Origin: Podocnemis expansa | Lineage: Eukaryota > Chordata > Testudines > Podocnemididae | NCBI GenBank assembly: GCA_007922195.1 | Contig: ML682038.1 | Coordinates: forward strand, 5,293,774 to 5,357,773 | Direction of reading: 5' to 3' | Length of the DNA: 64,000 nucleotides | Part shown: piece after piece, positions 45,291-57,600 of the stretch | Position numbering within the stretch: the stretch's first letter is position 1 | Layout: each line of letters starts with the position of its first letter | Made by a program: the position numbers and the translations under genes | Notes under the pieces: model-generated | Told to the model about the DNA's origin: nothing | The model's database searches: none | What the model saw: the letters and a program-made list of their open reading frames with translations, nothing else

Positions 45291-45918
45291 ATGGCGCCCA
45301 TCTGGTAGACTTTTCTTTGTTTTTCTATTTTTTAGTCCTTTGCACTGAGCCTGAATCTCTGCTATGGAAAAGTAGGGTGAAAAGAGGGCACATTTACTAT
45401 GGCAGGCAGGATGGTTGAGGTTCATCAATAGCCTAGAACACAGAATAATGGAAAGGGGTAGTTTTACAATAGTTTAATAAATAGTCTTATGATTAAAAGT
45501 GCTACCATAGAAAGCAAGCAACTATTCACTCATTAAAAGTATAAGACAAAAACAAAAAGTCTGCTGACAATAATAGCAGCAAATTAAAAGTTATCAGAAT
45601 AAAACAGTAACTAACAATGACTAGCTAAGAGGGCAGGAAGGGTTAGTTCCTAGGCAATTTTGTTAATGGCACTAACAACACGCAATCCAAACATTGCTTG
45701 TGTACTGCAGCTCGTTGCTGCTCTCTCCATCTGCCTCTCTTTGTAGACTACATAGCCCCTCCCTCAACGTGTGGCTCAAGTCTTCTACATGCTGCTTGTC
45801 ACTTGGAGAATCTTCTCTCCTCTTCTTGTACAAATTAGGTCACAGGGTCTTTTTTTGTGATGACTGGTGTCTCTACCCAAGAAGAATCTTCACTGTGCCT
45901 GGGAGACAAGAGATAATG

Positions 45919-46176
45919 TCTAGAGCTCTGCAAATCCACAGATATCCGCCTTAATCCGCATCCGTGGATATGACACGGATATCTGCAGACCATTTCTTGT
46001 GGCTGCAGATCGGATACAGTTCTACATATTTTTATCTGCACAGAGCTAGAGCCCTGCAAATATGCAGATATACGCATTATATCCGCATCCATGGATACAA
46101 CACGGATATCCACGGTTCTTTTCTTGCAGATGCAGCTCAGATATGGATCCACTTATTTGTATCCATACACGGCTCT
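45919..46176 (+). repeat. Two-copy tandem repeat of a palindromic unit of about 126 bp
   Basis: Copy 1 (about 45919-46042) starts CTAGAGCTCTGCAAATCCAC; copy 2 (about 46045-46176) starts GCTAGAGCCCTGCAAATATG. Both contain ATCCGCATCC(A/G)TGGATA with ACACGGATATC, and share a CAGAT-rich right half. The units are themselves partly self-complementary (ATCCGCATCCGTGGAT). The block ends CGGCTCTAATA, the inverted form of its start, which suggests a MITE or a short satellite of a transposon. Identity between copies is moderate. Confidence 0.75.
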
Positions 46177-46691
46177 AATAATGTCCTTTGGAAAACTGAA
46201 AATTGCTACCTCTGCTGTCAAGGAGTATAAAACCCAGTACAGAAGAAATAATGAAGTAAATCACTACAAACCCCAGCACAGAAGTGACACACTGAAAAAT
46301 TACAATATAACCAAGGGGGACTTTACTGGGAGCAGGAAAATAGCATCTGGGAAGAAAGAGAGTGGGGCTTAACTAATAAATATATAACATTAACAAATCA
46401 ATTAGTTCCTCACCTCTTAACACTCTCAATTCTTCCTGGCTGCCCACCCGGCCCAGCTCCATCCCTGATACTTTCATAGGCAAATGGTACACTGAAGATA
46501 AGTCCATAGGTGGGTGCTGCAGCACTGCGAACATTCATCAGATTAAACAAAAATGGTCCTCTTATTATGTTTTCACCACTGGGTAGGGCAAAGTACTCTC
46601 CTGGCTCCTGGGTTATAGCACAGTGGTGGTCCTAGCTGGCTTTTTGTAGCAGACATCGGGGCAGATCTCCACCACCCTGGACATTGTAGAA

Positions 46692-46901
46692 TAGGGGTCT
46701 CAAACTCAAACCACCACGAGGACCACATGAGGACTAGTACAGGGCTGCATGAGGACTAGTACGTTAGCCCAAAGGCCACACCAGTGAAACCTTTTCATAC
46801 AACAATATTGCAAATCTTGGTAACGACAGTGTCGCTCCGGGCTGCAGGAAATAGCTTTAGGGGCCTCATGCGGCCCACAAGTCACATGTTTGATACCCCT
46901 G
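46692..46901. mobile_element. hAT MITE, 210 bp, 8-bp target duplication
   Basis: The left end TAGGGGTCTCAAACTCAAA and the reverse complement of the right end, CAGGGGTATCAAACATG, are hAT-type (CAGGGGTCTCAAACT) terminal repeats; the first left base is mutated. The flanking 8-mers TTGTAGAA (46684-46691) and CTGTAGAA (46902-46909) differ at one position. A short direct repeat GCATGAGGACTAGTAC occurs inside. Non-coding. Confidence 0.82.
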
Positions 46902-46909
46902 CTGTAGAA

Positions 46910-48204
46910 GTCAGTGAAAGCTGTGTGTGCATATCAAAGGCCAGAACAGAGATGGGAGATCTGGATACTGCTTTGCTTTTCCTAACCATTACCACATAAA
47001 CTTTGACTAGCTTTTTTTTTTTTTAAATAAATAATGTTCTGGCAAGTGTCAAAATGGTATTTCAAATAGGAATGGAATTTTCCAGTCGGGGGACCAAATT
47101 TTCAGGTCCTTCGTTTTTAGGCAGGCAACCTCACATACATTGAATTTAATGGGAATTTGCCACTGTAAGGATTGAGCATAAACTGTGGGCTAAATTCTAC
47201 CACTCTACCCTCACTGACTGAAATTCATACCCTGTGCAAATGATCCTCATAATCCTCATGCTCCACTAGAGTCCCCCTTAATCCCCATTTTTTTCTGAAA
47301 ACTAAAGTAGGACATAAGTGACATCTACATCCTGTACTGGCCCTTGCATAGTGAGAATTTCAGCTAACATAAAGGTCTCAGAATGTAGCTCTGTATCCCT
47401 AAGTGCTCCCTAGACCAGTGGATGCAGCAATATCTGCACAGTCCTGAACTGATATCCTTGCAGAGTGCTAAAAGTTCCAGCCTATATAAAATCAACAGCC
47501 TGGTCCAGTTTGTTGTCCTCAGCAATCTGTCCTAGGCAGTGAGTGGTCTTCAGCCTATTCTTTTCTTTGGAGAGAAGGAAAGTTTTAAATGTGAAGAGCA
47601 TTACTGAATCTTCTGTGAGGTAAATAGCCCATCATCCTTAAGGTCAAACAAGTACAGACTCTCAAGAATGAATAATTAATAAGGATATACAAGATGTCAG
47701 AACTCAAATCCCTGGGATTTGCTAAAATACAGATAAATTGGACTGTGACAAAAACAAATTGTGCTTAATAACCCTTAAAGACGTGATCCCTGAAGCATCC
47801 TATAGCACTCTAGTTTCCCCTTGTCTAACTTCTTTCATCTTAATTTGTACTAGACAATGACTAGCAAAAATAATGTTTGAACTTTAAGTAATAAAATCAG
47901 TTATAAAATCACCTACTTTATCACACACATAGTGGGAAAATGCACTATTTCTTTTTTTAAACTTTCTGATTATATTTAGTGATCACAATGTACTATCAGC
48001 TGGTATCCTCAACTGACACCAGTGCCAGTCAGAGGAAAATTACAATACAGTGTAAAGGGTATTGGGTCTGAGTCTCTTCTTTCTTTCTCTAGTTTAACAC
48101 TAGCATTAGTCCATTGATTTCAGTGGAGTTACTTCTGATTTACACCACAGTGAAAATAGAATCAAGCACATGTATCATGCAGTGCTCTGCTATCTAGATA
48201 CAGC
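46910..48204. other. No recognisable gene
   Basis: Mixed sequence, including a T run at 47011-47023. I see no frame, terminal repeat or named family. Confidence 0.3.
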
Positions 48205-48325
48205 AGAATGACAGGAACACATTACACAATTGTTTATAACCTAACCTGGCTCCTCATCCATTTCCAGACCAATTTCAAGGTCCTGGCCTTTTACCTTAGA
48301 TCTTTTAGCAAGGGTTTCTATGCAT
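48205..48325 (+). repeat. Possible L2-type LINE 3' coding fragment
   Basis: The plus frame reads YNLTWLLIHFQTNFKVLAFY, which resembles the LxWLPxxxRIxFKxLxLxYK block near the C-terminus of L2-clade ORF2 proteins. The surrounding sequence is too eroded to extend the match, so the call is tentative. Confidence 0.4.
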
Positions 48326-49446
48326 TTCACAGAACAACTCTCTTTCTGCATCTGCAATCAGCAAGGACAATGGTGATGGAGGTGTCTGTAGTGAAATTCA
48401 CACAGCAGCTGGGAAGAGCATTCTCAATGAAGGACCCTCATCTGTGAAATTCACTACTGCTGTCATCAGGAAGAGACAAAATCCTACCACAGAATCTGTC
48501 TAGAACAAAGTGTAGGGACCTATTTATGCATTTGTTTACTTATTAACATATGCAGATCATGCTGACAATACACTTGGGCTTCACACCTGCACCAATCTTT
48601 TTCAACGGCAGCAGTTTTTCTCATTAATTTCAGTGGACTCAGCATGGGACTTGAGTAGCAGCTTCAGAGATTCCCAGGTAGAATCCTTAGAGACTGGAAG
48701 TGGCACAAAGCACTTGTTCTACATTTTTTTACATTGTTCTAGATGTTTTCTGGCCATTGCCAGCCTCCAGCACGTGCAGATTATTTTGCATAATCACAGA
48801 AATGTTCCCAAAACCTGGGCACAATTTATTCCAGCTCGGAGTTGAAATAAAACCCAAAGAGATCCAGAATACATGATTAGGCAGTGCCTTTTGCCTCAAG
48901 TTCTTTGAGCCCAACAATCAAAAGTCCTTTTAAAGTGCCTCTCCCTTCTCCTTCCATCACACCCCACTGATTGTTGTTGCGCTTGGTCAGTGAAAACCAA
49001 GAGTTCAGAGACATATTAGCTTGAGTTTACCTCCCGCCATGGCAGAGTTCAGGGGAAGGCGCCTTGCTTGCTCCATTGTCTGGTCACTCACCTGGTGTCA
49101 GCTGCTGTTTCATTGCACTGTGCCAGCTATGCTACTTCACTGCCCACTGCTCACCAATGCATACTTGCACCTTCTGCTGTCACCAGCCTCTCTACTGTGA
49201 CCTCTATAGGTTGGTCTCTTGAGATTCCACCAAACTCCAAGTGAGGTTCATCTCTCAGTGAGGGAAACTCATTGCTGAAGCAGGCTTGATAGATTCCAGA
49301 GGGGTAGCCTGGACAGAAATGCTGTCCCACTGCAGAGAAGTTCATCTCTAGTGATCACTTAATAAAACAAAAGGATTTCTAATGGCGCCCTAATTAGCTC
49401 TATCTTTGAACGATGGGAAGGAACAAGCTAACCAATGCCTAGGTCT
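48326..49446. other. No recognisable feature
   Basis: Short frames (48633-48845, 48729-48917, 49151-49345) lack domains. No repeat structure was recognised. Confidence 0.3.
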
Positions 49447-49450
49447 CTTA

Positions 49451-49530
49451 GGCTATGTCTACACTGGAGGCGTAAGTCAGCTTAACCAGGCTTAAGTCGA
49501 TTTAAGCAACTCCATGGCCGCATTATGTAT
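49451..49530 (+). repeat. Truncated Harbinger-type MITE (left end only)
   Basis: TTA at 49448-49450 is followed by GGCTATGTCTACACTGGAGG and a subterminal GTAAGTCAGCTTAACCAGGC / TTAAGTCGATTTAAGCAAC pattern. No right terminal repeat was found nearby, so about half or more of the element is missing or has diverged. Confidence 0.6.
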
Positions 49531-51765
49531 ATCAGAAAGTTTTCTGTTAAAGAGAATAGTGAAGGTGGTCTCATCAATGTTTGCTGGGGGAGAAACACCA
49601 CCAACCTGGATCAGTCTGCCAAAAAGCAGCCAGAAAATTTAGACCTGCAATGTAGGAGAAAGAGACACATCTTGATAATGCTCTTATTTTCTTATTTTTT
49701 TCATCTCTATTGCAGGTTGTTGAAAGGTTTCAAAGACAGAAATATTTTTAAGGAGGAATTTTACAATATACTATTTATAACGGATAAATTATATTAAAAA
49801 TGGTATCCTTTCAATTACTTCTTAAATGTTTACATCTTCCCTTGATTCCTGCTGATTTGCTGGGCAAGTGGCACCATTTGTGAGATTGCCATTAAGGTGG
49901 GGCCCATCTTTCAACTTCAACAAACATTATTGTGTAAATAGTAAACATTTATGGATCTAGTCTTATCTTTGATGACCATTGATGTTAAAGGGAGCTGCAA
50001 CATCGACACATTGATGAAAAAATACATCAGTCCTGTATATAAATTCAAGTATATGACTCCCTTTGAAGCAAATGAGAGTTTTGCATGAGAAAGGAATGGA
50101 AAAACTGGACAATGTTTTCTCATACCCAAATGACATTTTCCCAGACAATTAATACTAAAAATGAAAAAGAAAACCAGGAGAATCAGAGAGCTGAACAAGT
50201 CCCCACCAAACCTTTATGTACTTAATTCAGTTGTTAATATTGTCCACAGGCTACCTCAAAAAAATACAACAGAAACAAACAAAGTAACAAACAAACCACC
50301 ACTCCTTGCTTTTAATATCAAGAAGCTTGCCAAAGAAAAATGCCAAAACAACAATGCACAATCTACATCACATCAGTACCATCTGATCACATCTGCTGGG
50401 TCTAAATAGCTCCTTTCCATGTTCGTGACCAGAACACTGGAAGAACCAAATACAGGCCACATCTGAAAAATCCTCCCAACTCAATTCTATACGCCTCCTG
50501 CTGTTAGGACATTCCCTCCTCACTCACCAAATTTCATCCCCCATAGAGTACCTATGAAAATGCTTCTATTGCATCAAAATAAAGGGCTGCTGCTCCTTCC
50601 TTCTTTGATGCCCACCTTGCTCAGTCTCCTGTTGTTTTCACTTTCCATCTACGGTCAAATCTCTGTTTTCCAAAACAGCTTCCAAAGAAGAGTTCAGATC
50701 TTATAGGTCAGATTTTCGAAGAATGTCACAACAATTGTCCTCCCTGCCTATGTGATGAAAAATCAGGCAGTCACACTCACCCTGAAATGCCAGAACTTGC
50801 TTTCACTGAGACTACAAGGTAGGTCTCACTTATAGGAGACAGGCTGTATTTTGGAAAGCAGTGACCAGAAAAGGACATAATGACATATTGTCGGTGATTA
50901 TGGGTGGCTATGCTTAAATGAGACTCAGCTGTACCAAAAATCTCTCTCTGCCTTGCTATTTCCTGTGCCTTTCCACAGCCCATTTGCTTGCCCAGCATGG
51001 CAGGCAAAATCCCAGCCAAAGTCATGAAGAGGGAGAGGTGGATATTTTGGGGGCAGCATGGTTGGCCCTTACCTGCTTTCAGCACTGTGGCAGCCTACTC
51101 TGAGTCTGTGAGTGGCAAGAGCCAATAGACTGGAGTGGGGAGCTGAAACCAGCCCTAAGGACAAGAGCAGCTTCTGCCAGATCTTCAGTGCTAGCCCATT
51201 CCCTGTGTGCCATCCATCTGCAACAGGGCAGGATAGAGACAACAACCTCAATAACCCACCCCACACTGGAGAATGGATCCAGCCCCTCTCCCTCTCCCAC
51301 AGAGCAGGACTCTCTCACACACACGGTGGGGGCCACCTGCCCATCTCAGGCAACTAGAAAGCCCTTGCTCACTGAGTTGAGAGCCTGGTGGTTGCCCCTC
51401 CCTGACAGACAGTCACCTGTCTGGTGAGTGGAACCCGACCAGAACAGACCGCTCCTTCCTCTGCAGTTGTGGGCCTGGACCAGCTCCACCGATACAAGGC
51501 ACCCAGCCCAGGTTACAACATGAATACTGGCAGGTCACAGTCCAACAGCCCCCTTGTGACCTCCCTTCACACTGGACTAGGATAGAGACAATGACACACC
51601 CTCTCTGAAAACTCTCTCCCCAATGCACACACCAGACATTGGGACTTGATGTACACATGCAGTGAGCTTTACTCAACCCACCAAAGACTATTTTCACCAG
51701 CTGCCTATAGGTAGGGGTCATGGTGAATAAGCATGTGAATGTGAGCTCCCACTGAATGCAATGAC
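49531..51765. other. No recognisable gene
   Basis: Short frames on both strands (for example 50777-51085, 51079-51336, 51413-51805) have no recognisable domain. The last overlaps the adjacent MITE. Confidence 0.3.
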
Positions 51766-51768
51766 TAA

Positions 51769-52325
51769 GGCTGTGTCTATACTTACTGTGCCATGCAGAG
51801 TACAAACACTATACATATAGCTGTGTGCCGCAGTTCCATGTCCGCATTTGTCAGTGCAGTGTGTAACTACTACAGCAGTGAAAGACAGTGCAGATGAGCT
51901 GCCAGAGCCCTTCCTTACTGCTGGGGCCTTTTCTTGCTGCCTCCCATCAGCGAGAGCCTTTTGCTGTGGTGGGGAAAGGTCTGGCAATGGGATATTACAC
52001 TACTAAAAAGAGCAGTGTAAATGCCAGAGGTACTGCTTGGGCTTGTAGAGAACCTTGTAGAGTATATATCCTGGGGTTCAGGCATGTGGGTCATACTACA
52101 CTACTCTACTCACTTGTGGGTTGCCTACCCACCACAATTGTCCTAAAGTCTCCTGGAATTAAAGATTATACCATGCGATGAAATTTCCAGGGATATGTCC
52201 AACCAAAATTGGCAACCCTAAACTTACCTAAGCCATGCCTCATCCATCTATACCACTGTGTCTACCTCTGTTAATTGGACATGCAGTGTCTGTCCCCTAC
52301 ACGCTGCTGTAAGTGTAGACATGTC
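51769..52325. mobile_element. Harbinger-type MITE, about 557 bp
   Basis: The left end GGCTGTGTCTATACTTAC and the reverse complement of the right end, GACATGTCTACACTTAC, align well as terminal repeats. The flanking triplets are TAA (51766-51768) and TTA (52326-52328), which do not match exactly, so one has mutated or the ends are off by a base. The interior carries no coding domain. Confidence 0.65.
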
Positions 52326-52369
52326 TTAATAGAACTAAGATGAGTCTTGGCCTCATAGCCGGGGAATCT

Positions 52370-52945
52370 AGAATGGAGGTAGGGAAGAGGTTTTTAATGG
52401 TTTTAATTGGCTCATTACTGGAATTCGGAGTACAGTTCTGGTATATATACTTTTAAATGGATATCAACAAATGGAAATGTTTCAGAAAATAATTACAGTA
52501 ATAATCCAAGATCTGAAATACCTGCCTCACAGTGAGCTCACTCTAGTTATCCAAGAAAGGTATCAATTATCCTCTTCTATAAATACCTACACACTGAAAA
52601 GATTTCTCCTACTAGAGGGCTATATGATCTATAAGACAAAGGTGTAACAAGTTCTGATGGCTGAAGCTAGACAAATGCAGATTAAAAGTAAGGCACAACT
52701 TTAAGCAAAGGTAATTAATAACTGGAACAATTTACCAAGGAATGTGGTGGATTCGCTATCAGTTGGAGCCTTTAAATTAAGATTGGAGGTCTTTCTAGAA
52801 GACATGCTATAGCTCAACCAGAAGCTATGAACTTGCTGCCAGCTTGGGTGAAATTCTAAGGACTATGTTATACAGGAGGCCAGACCAGATTATCATAATT
52901 GTCCCCTTCTGGCCCTAAAATCTGCAAGCCTATGAACAGCAGCTA
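52370..52945 (+). pseudogene. Old CR1/L3-type LINE 3' region
   Basis: A weak coding-like patch with a GAVTGVSVQFW-type context is followed by the old CR1/L3 tail. Landmarks are GTAATTAATAACTGGAACAA (about 52711), a GTGGTGGATTCGCTATCAGT block, GCCAGACCAGATTATCATAA (about 52881) and CTTCTGGCCCTAAAATCTGC ending CCTATGAA near 52935. The order matches the 3' end of ancient CR1 lineages. No intact ORF remains. Confidence 0.6.
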
Positions 52946-54100
52946 TCTAATTGGCAATACAGATCATGTGTCAAACCAGACTTTCACAGATATAAGTAAT
53001 GTGTACAGTCACATTTTCACAGGTAAGAGAATATGCCCACAGAGTCCTCCTTTTGAGACTTTGGTCATATGCCAGCAGTTACATATAGATACAGAAAACA
53101 CCACCGAACTGGCAGAGGTGTGTAAATGCAGCACTTGTGTGTAGGCACATGCAAAAGTTCCAGAGATGGAATTGTTTATGTGCAACATGGAACAGTTATG
53201 TTTATCAAATCCCACATACATGGAATAGGTTGAAGAAGAAAAGGCAATAAGGAGCTTGAGCAAAGGCATGTTTCACATAAACCAGGAGCAAAGTACTTCC
53301 CACAATGATTGGTAAAGTACTATTGCCTCTCATGTGTGTACACAACTAGTTCAACCCAAACACCAGCAGCAAAATCTCAGAGACCCTTACCTGGGGTAAG
53401 CCATTTGCTGAGACAAGAGGCATCAAGTGTTACACAGGTTACAGTATGAGAACTGTGGGTCCTTTCCGTCAAGCATCCACTCTGGCTATGTGGGTGGCCA
53501 AGCCATTAACCTATGTATAGAACACACTTCAGGTCACATTTGCAATACAAACTGGGTGACACTTCTAACGTGTCACTCACGTTGGGCTAATTCTGCTCCC
53601 ACAAACTTCAGCAAGAGCACTGGTTATCTAGGAAGCAGCCACATTGTAACCAAGTCCGCTTGCTCAGTTGTAACTGTAATTTAGACAGTCCAGACATGTT
53701 TAAGTGTGAGTCAGTCTCTGCTTGACCTGCTTAGTCTGGAATGGTCTTCAGGTTCATCTTCTTTCTGCGACTGATGCACAACCCTAAAAATACCTGGGTC
53801 TTGCATTCTATATGCTAGCAGTCTATTTAGTTACTTATTTATTTGGTGCTGCTCAGAGATTTGGTATGTTGACAGTGTGATTACCCTGTTCATTGTAGTT
53901 CTCCACACTTTAACCCAACTCTTGCCCCAATACCTAGCCCAAGTAACTCAACTCTGTGGGAGCAGAGGGGGCCTTAGGCAATTGGCGGCCCCAGGTGAAG
54001 GCCCATTCTGGGGCCCCCTAAAGGGCACATTACAGGCCCCCACTGCAGCCCTCCCTATGGCCCCAGTCCACCCTGAAGTCCTAATCACCCCATCCCCCCC
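52946..54100. other. No recognisable gene; GC-rich patch near 53960-54080
   Basis: Short frames at 52899-53144, 53009-53269 and 53427-53684 lack domains. The GC-rich patch (GGCGGCCCCAGGTGAAGGCC) faces a related reversed patch near 55135 (CTAGGCGGCCACCTGCTTCA), hinting at a degraded element of about 1.2 kb, but I cannot define its ends. Confidence 0.3.
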
Positions 54101-54104
54101 CCCA

Positions 54105-54160
54105 GGACTCCTTGTTTATTTTGCTGAACCAGACTAACATGACTGTCCCTCTGGAAATCA
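54105..54160 (+). repeat. Foldback-family tail fragment
   Basis: AGGACTCCTTGTTTATTTTG with CTGAACCAGACTAACATGAC and a TCCCTCTGGAAATCATA end is the right tail of the foldback family. The hairpin arm is absent. An imperfect ATAAATTATTC duplication follows immediately. Confidence 0.65.
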
Positions 54161-55399
54161 TAAATTATTCATAAATTATTCTTTATTATGATATTTTTAA
54201 AGATCTTACCATCATGAAGCTTGTAAGTTTACCATCTTTCACTTAACATAAATGAGCTAATGCTGAACTACAAAGTTAAAATGAACATTTAAAAGTATGT
54301 GGATTAATTAACAAATAAAAAGTGGTAAAATTAAGGATGGCTCAAAAATAACTAAAACACTACACTTAAAATTTTGGTAATAAAATCTTACAAATTTTTC
54401 ATTTAGGCTTGGGTTTATGTGCACTAGAAGTTTAATACAAATAATTATAATAAATAAAAATGAGTGAAAAGGTTTCTAGTGTGTAGATATAAATGGAAAA
54501 AACAAAACAAAACTCAGTGAAATTCTCTGAAGTAATCAATTTTATAAGACTCTGGCCCCCACAAAAATATTAAGTAGTAAGTACAAAAGAAACTTAAAAA
54601 TTATTTACTGAAAGAAAGACATACAGCACAGACATCACACACAGCTGTAATGATTGCTTGAGGACAGCACTGTATTTATATGTAGCAGCCCATACGGACC
54701 TAGCTGGTAACTCGAGCTAAACCAAATGAAAAAATTGTCACAAAGGTAAAGGCAAAGGCAAAAGAAGAACAGGTTAAAAAAAGAAAAGGAAAAAGGCAAT
54801 ATTTCACAAGTGGGATTAAAAAATGGCAGAATAAATGGCCACACTGAGGAGCTAAAAGATGAGACCATTGGAAAAGTTCCTACTATTGTGCTGTCTATTG
54901 CTTGCTCCTGCTTTTTTAGCATATCCGTGTGAAGGTGAAGGGCAGATAATGGTGAAATCTGCAATTCAGATTAAGCATAGATCCTAATGATAGTTTTCCT
55001 TGATGACCCAAGACTGAAAAGTGCTTAGGCTTCCAGCCCTACTGTCTCTACTAGATGGGATCAATTTCTATATTTTTCTATATTTTCATTTCTGTCCACC
55101 AAATTGAGGACAGGGTCCCTTATTGCTTGTGTCCCTAGGCGGCCACCTGCTTCACCTACCTCTAAAGCCACCACTGTGTGGGAGTTAGAGAGAAAGGCAC
55201 TCTCCCCCAGCAAGCAATGAAGGGGGAGCTAAACCAGTCTACAGTCAAGCTGAGGTGGATTAGAAAGTCTACTCCTAGAGCCCCCATTGCACAGGGGAAG
55301 GACTGTAGTAGCACATCTGCTGATCTTATCCCCTTCATTCAAGAGCCACTGAACGTGGCATCACTGTGGTGAGCACCTCTAGAATTAAATGTAAGGATC
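54161..55399. other. No recognisable gene
   Basis: AT-rich with an AAAGGCAAAGGCAAAAG purine patch (about 54746). The minus-strand frame 54635-54964 is Phe/Ser-rich and arises from that patch. Confidence 0.3.
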
Positions 55400-55402
55400 T
55401 TT

Positions 55403-55515
55403 GGCTATGTCTACACCTAAAAATGCTAATTCAAACTAGTTAGTTCAAATTAATTAGTTTGAACTAGTTTTGCTTAATTCAAACTAACTTAATTCAAATT
55501 AGCATGTCCCCACCA
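55403..55515 (+). repeat. Left subterminal motif array of the Harbinger element
   Basis: About six copies, in both orientations, of a motif near TTCAAACTAA or TTCAAATTAA (for example AATTCAAACTAGTTAGTTCA and TTAATTCAAACTAACTTAAT). The right end has a similar array at about 58785-58950. Such arrays are candidate binding sites for the Myb-like protein or transposase, by analogy with other Harbinger elements; binding is inferred. Confidence 0.7.
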
Positions 55516-55597
55516 GCAACCTAAGTTGAACTAGCAAGTCCATGCACAGGCACTTGCAAGGTCAGCTTAGGAGGTGGACATCCTGGGAAGCATGGCA

Positions 55598-56913
55598 ACA
55601 TGGCACCCAAGAAGGCCCATTCCCCCACCAATCCCATAAGAACAGGAAGGGACCTCAGCCCTGTGCCCATTGTGGCTGGCAAGAGGCAGAACGAGGTGGT
55701 CATGGACTGCACTCAGTTCACGCAATTTGCCAGAGAAGTTCCTAGCACCTCTCTATACTGCCCAGTGCTCTTGTTGCCTGGGGTATGCTCTTTGTGGATC
55801 CAGACAACACAGAGGCAGACAGCAGCACCACACCATGCTGGCCCTGCAAGCTGCCATACTCACCACAGTGTCTTCCATGCCCTGTCACTTCAGGGCATAG
55901 GAAACCAGCATCATCCTCACCAGCTGAGACGATGACCAGTGGCTGCAGAACTGTAGGATGAAGAAGCAGACCTTCCTCGAGTTGATCCGCAAGCTCACCC
56001 TGGTCCTGCAGTGCAAGGACACACGATTTAGACCCATCCTGCCAGTGGACAAGAGAGTAGCTGTCGTGGTCTGGAAGATGACCACCCCAAGTCCTACTAT
56101 TCTATTGCCCACCACTTTGGCATCAGCACAGCCACCTTGGGGACCGCCCTTCTGCAGGTCAGCAGGGCCATCAACCAAGTCCTCGTAGCCCGCCTCATCA
56201 CCCTGGGCAACCTACAGGACACCCGCGATGGCCTCACTGTACTCGACTTCCCCAACTGTGGCTGCATCTTGGATGCTACGCAGATCTCCATCCAAGCCCT
56301 GAAACATTGGGCCAGGGCATACAGGAACAATGAAGGCAACCACTCTGTCGTCCTGTAGGCCCCTGTGGACCACCGAGGGCTCTTCACCAACATTTACATC
56401 GGCTGGCCAGGGAGGGTACATGATGTCTGCATACTCAGGAACTCCGCCCTGTACAGGCACACGCAGGTGGGCAGTTTCTTCCCCTCACACAACATCACCT
56501 TCAGGGACATGCAGGTGCCCATCCTCATCATGGGAGATGCCACCTATCCCTTGCTCCCCTGGCTCATGAACCCGTACACTGCAAACTTGGATGCCAGCAG
56601 GGAGCTCTTTAACAGGTGCTGCCAAGTCATGAACCATACTTTTGGATAGCTCAAGCCATGCTGGAGGGCCCTCCTGACACGCCTGCATGTCGCCAAGTGC
56701 ACCATCCCTGAGGTCGTCAGTGCCTGCTGCGTGCTTCACAATCTCTGAGAACTGCACGGGGAAAGGGTCCCACACGTCTGGGAGGCCAAAGCCAAATGCC
56801 TCACCGGGCAGTTTGAGCAGCCGGAGGCCTTGCCCCAGAGGCAGCAAGCCCAGCATCGAGCAGCCATCATCAGAGATATGCTCATGAACCACTTCCTCAG
56901 TGAAGAGTGCTGA
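55598..56913 (+). pseudogene. Harbinger transposase (HARBI1-like DDE nuclease), decayed
   Basis: Similarity begins near MAPKKAHSPTNP (55600). A second segment starts DDDQWLQNCRMKKQTFLELI (about 55929) and runs to WKM near 56085, after which a frameshift leads to HHFGISTATLGTALLQVSRA. The nuclease core then shows VLDFPNCGCILDATQ (first Asp), GWPGRVHDVCIL (second Asp) and ILIMGDATYPLLPWLM (third acidic position). Near 56640 the usual E of the VENxFGRLK block is not visible (VMNHTFG). Stops occur at 56356-56358 (CAG to TAG), 56647-56649 (GRLK arginine to TAG) and 56746-56748; another precedes ETSIILTS near 55900. The live enzyme would excise and reinsert the element in the nucleus; this copy cannot. 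Confidence 0.85.
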
Positions 56914-57033
56914 GCGCTGGACCTGCCACCAGGCACCCTTACCTCCCCTACCTCACCCATGCCTGCTCCCACCTACCCGCCCCCTAACTAATAAAAACAA
57001 ACAACCAGACAAAACAGAACATTTGAACTGGTT

Positions 57034-57600
57034 TTATTTACAAGGGGGGGGTGCTGGGGACAGTAAGGGGGCTTGGAGGAGAATGAGGGGCTTGGGAAGG
57101 ATGAGACAGTCAGGGGTTGGGGGGCAGTGCCAGTGCCCTGTGGGGTGTGTCCCCCAGGCTTGCCAGCAGCCACCTTGGGTCTGGGGGCACTGGCAGCAAG
57201 GGATGGTGAGGTCCCTGGGAGCAGCACCCTCGATCACTGGGGAGATAAAGTGGTCCACCAGCTGCTGTACACTGGCTGCCAAGTGCAGGATGGCATCACT
57301 CAGGTTGGCAAGGGTGCAGCTTTACTGCTCCAGGGCCATGGTCTGATGCTCATCCAGGTCCATGGATGGCTGGAGTAAGCTTCGGCCAGCCATCTGGTGA
57401 CTGTCCACATGCTCCCTCCAGGCTTCCACCCACTCTTTGGCCACCTGGCTCAGGTGGACAAGGTCAACGAGGAGCTCTTCCCTCATGTGCTGGGCCCTCC
57501 TCCTCCAGCTGGTGGTGTGTGGTGGGCTTCCAGGACTGGGATGGCTTGTGGCCACCTGAGCTGCTGGAGGGAAGCAGAGAACAGGGTTCCACCCATCAGC
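57034..57600 (-). pseudogene. Harbinger accessory (Myb/SANT) gene, 3' coding part
   Basis: On the minus strand RRRAQHMREELLVDLVHLSQ (about 57510) leads into EWVEAWREHVDSHQMAGRSL, and, in the same frame after a TAA at 57322-57324, ANLSDAILHLAASVQQLVDH followed by a Pro-rich tail ending near 57034. The helical stretches suggest a dimerisation or transposase-interaction region. It is separated from the DNA-binding part by roughly 300 bp that may be an intron (57600-57900). Converges with the transposase gene, whose 3' end is about 120 bp away. Confidence 0.7.

Noticed and set aside
45694..45954. Short open frames beside and within the tandem repeat at 45.9 kb
   Set aside because: Frames occur on both strands over the palindromic units, as expected for symmetrical repeats rather than genes.
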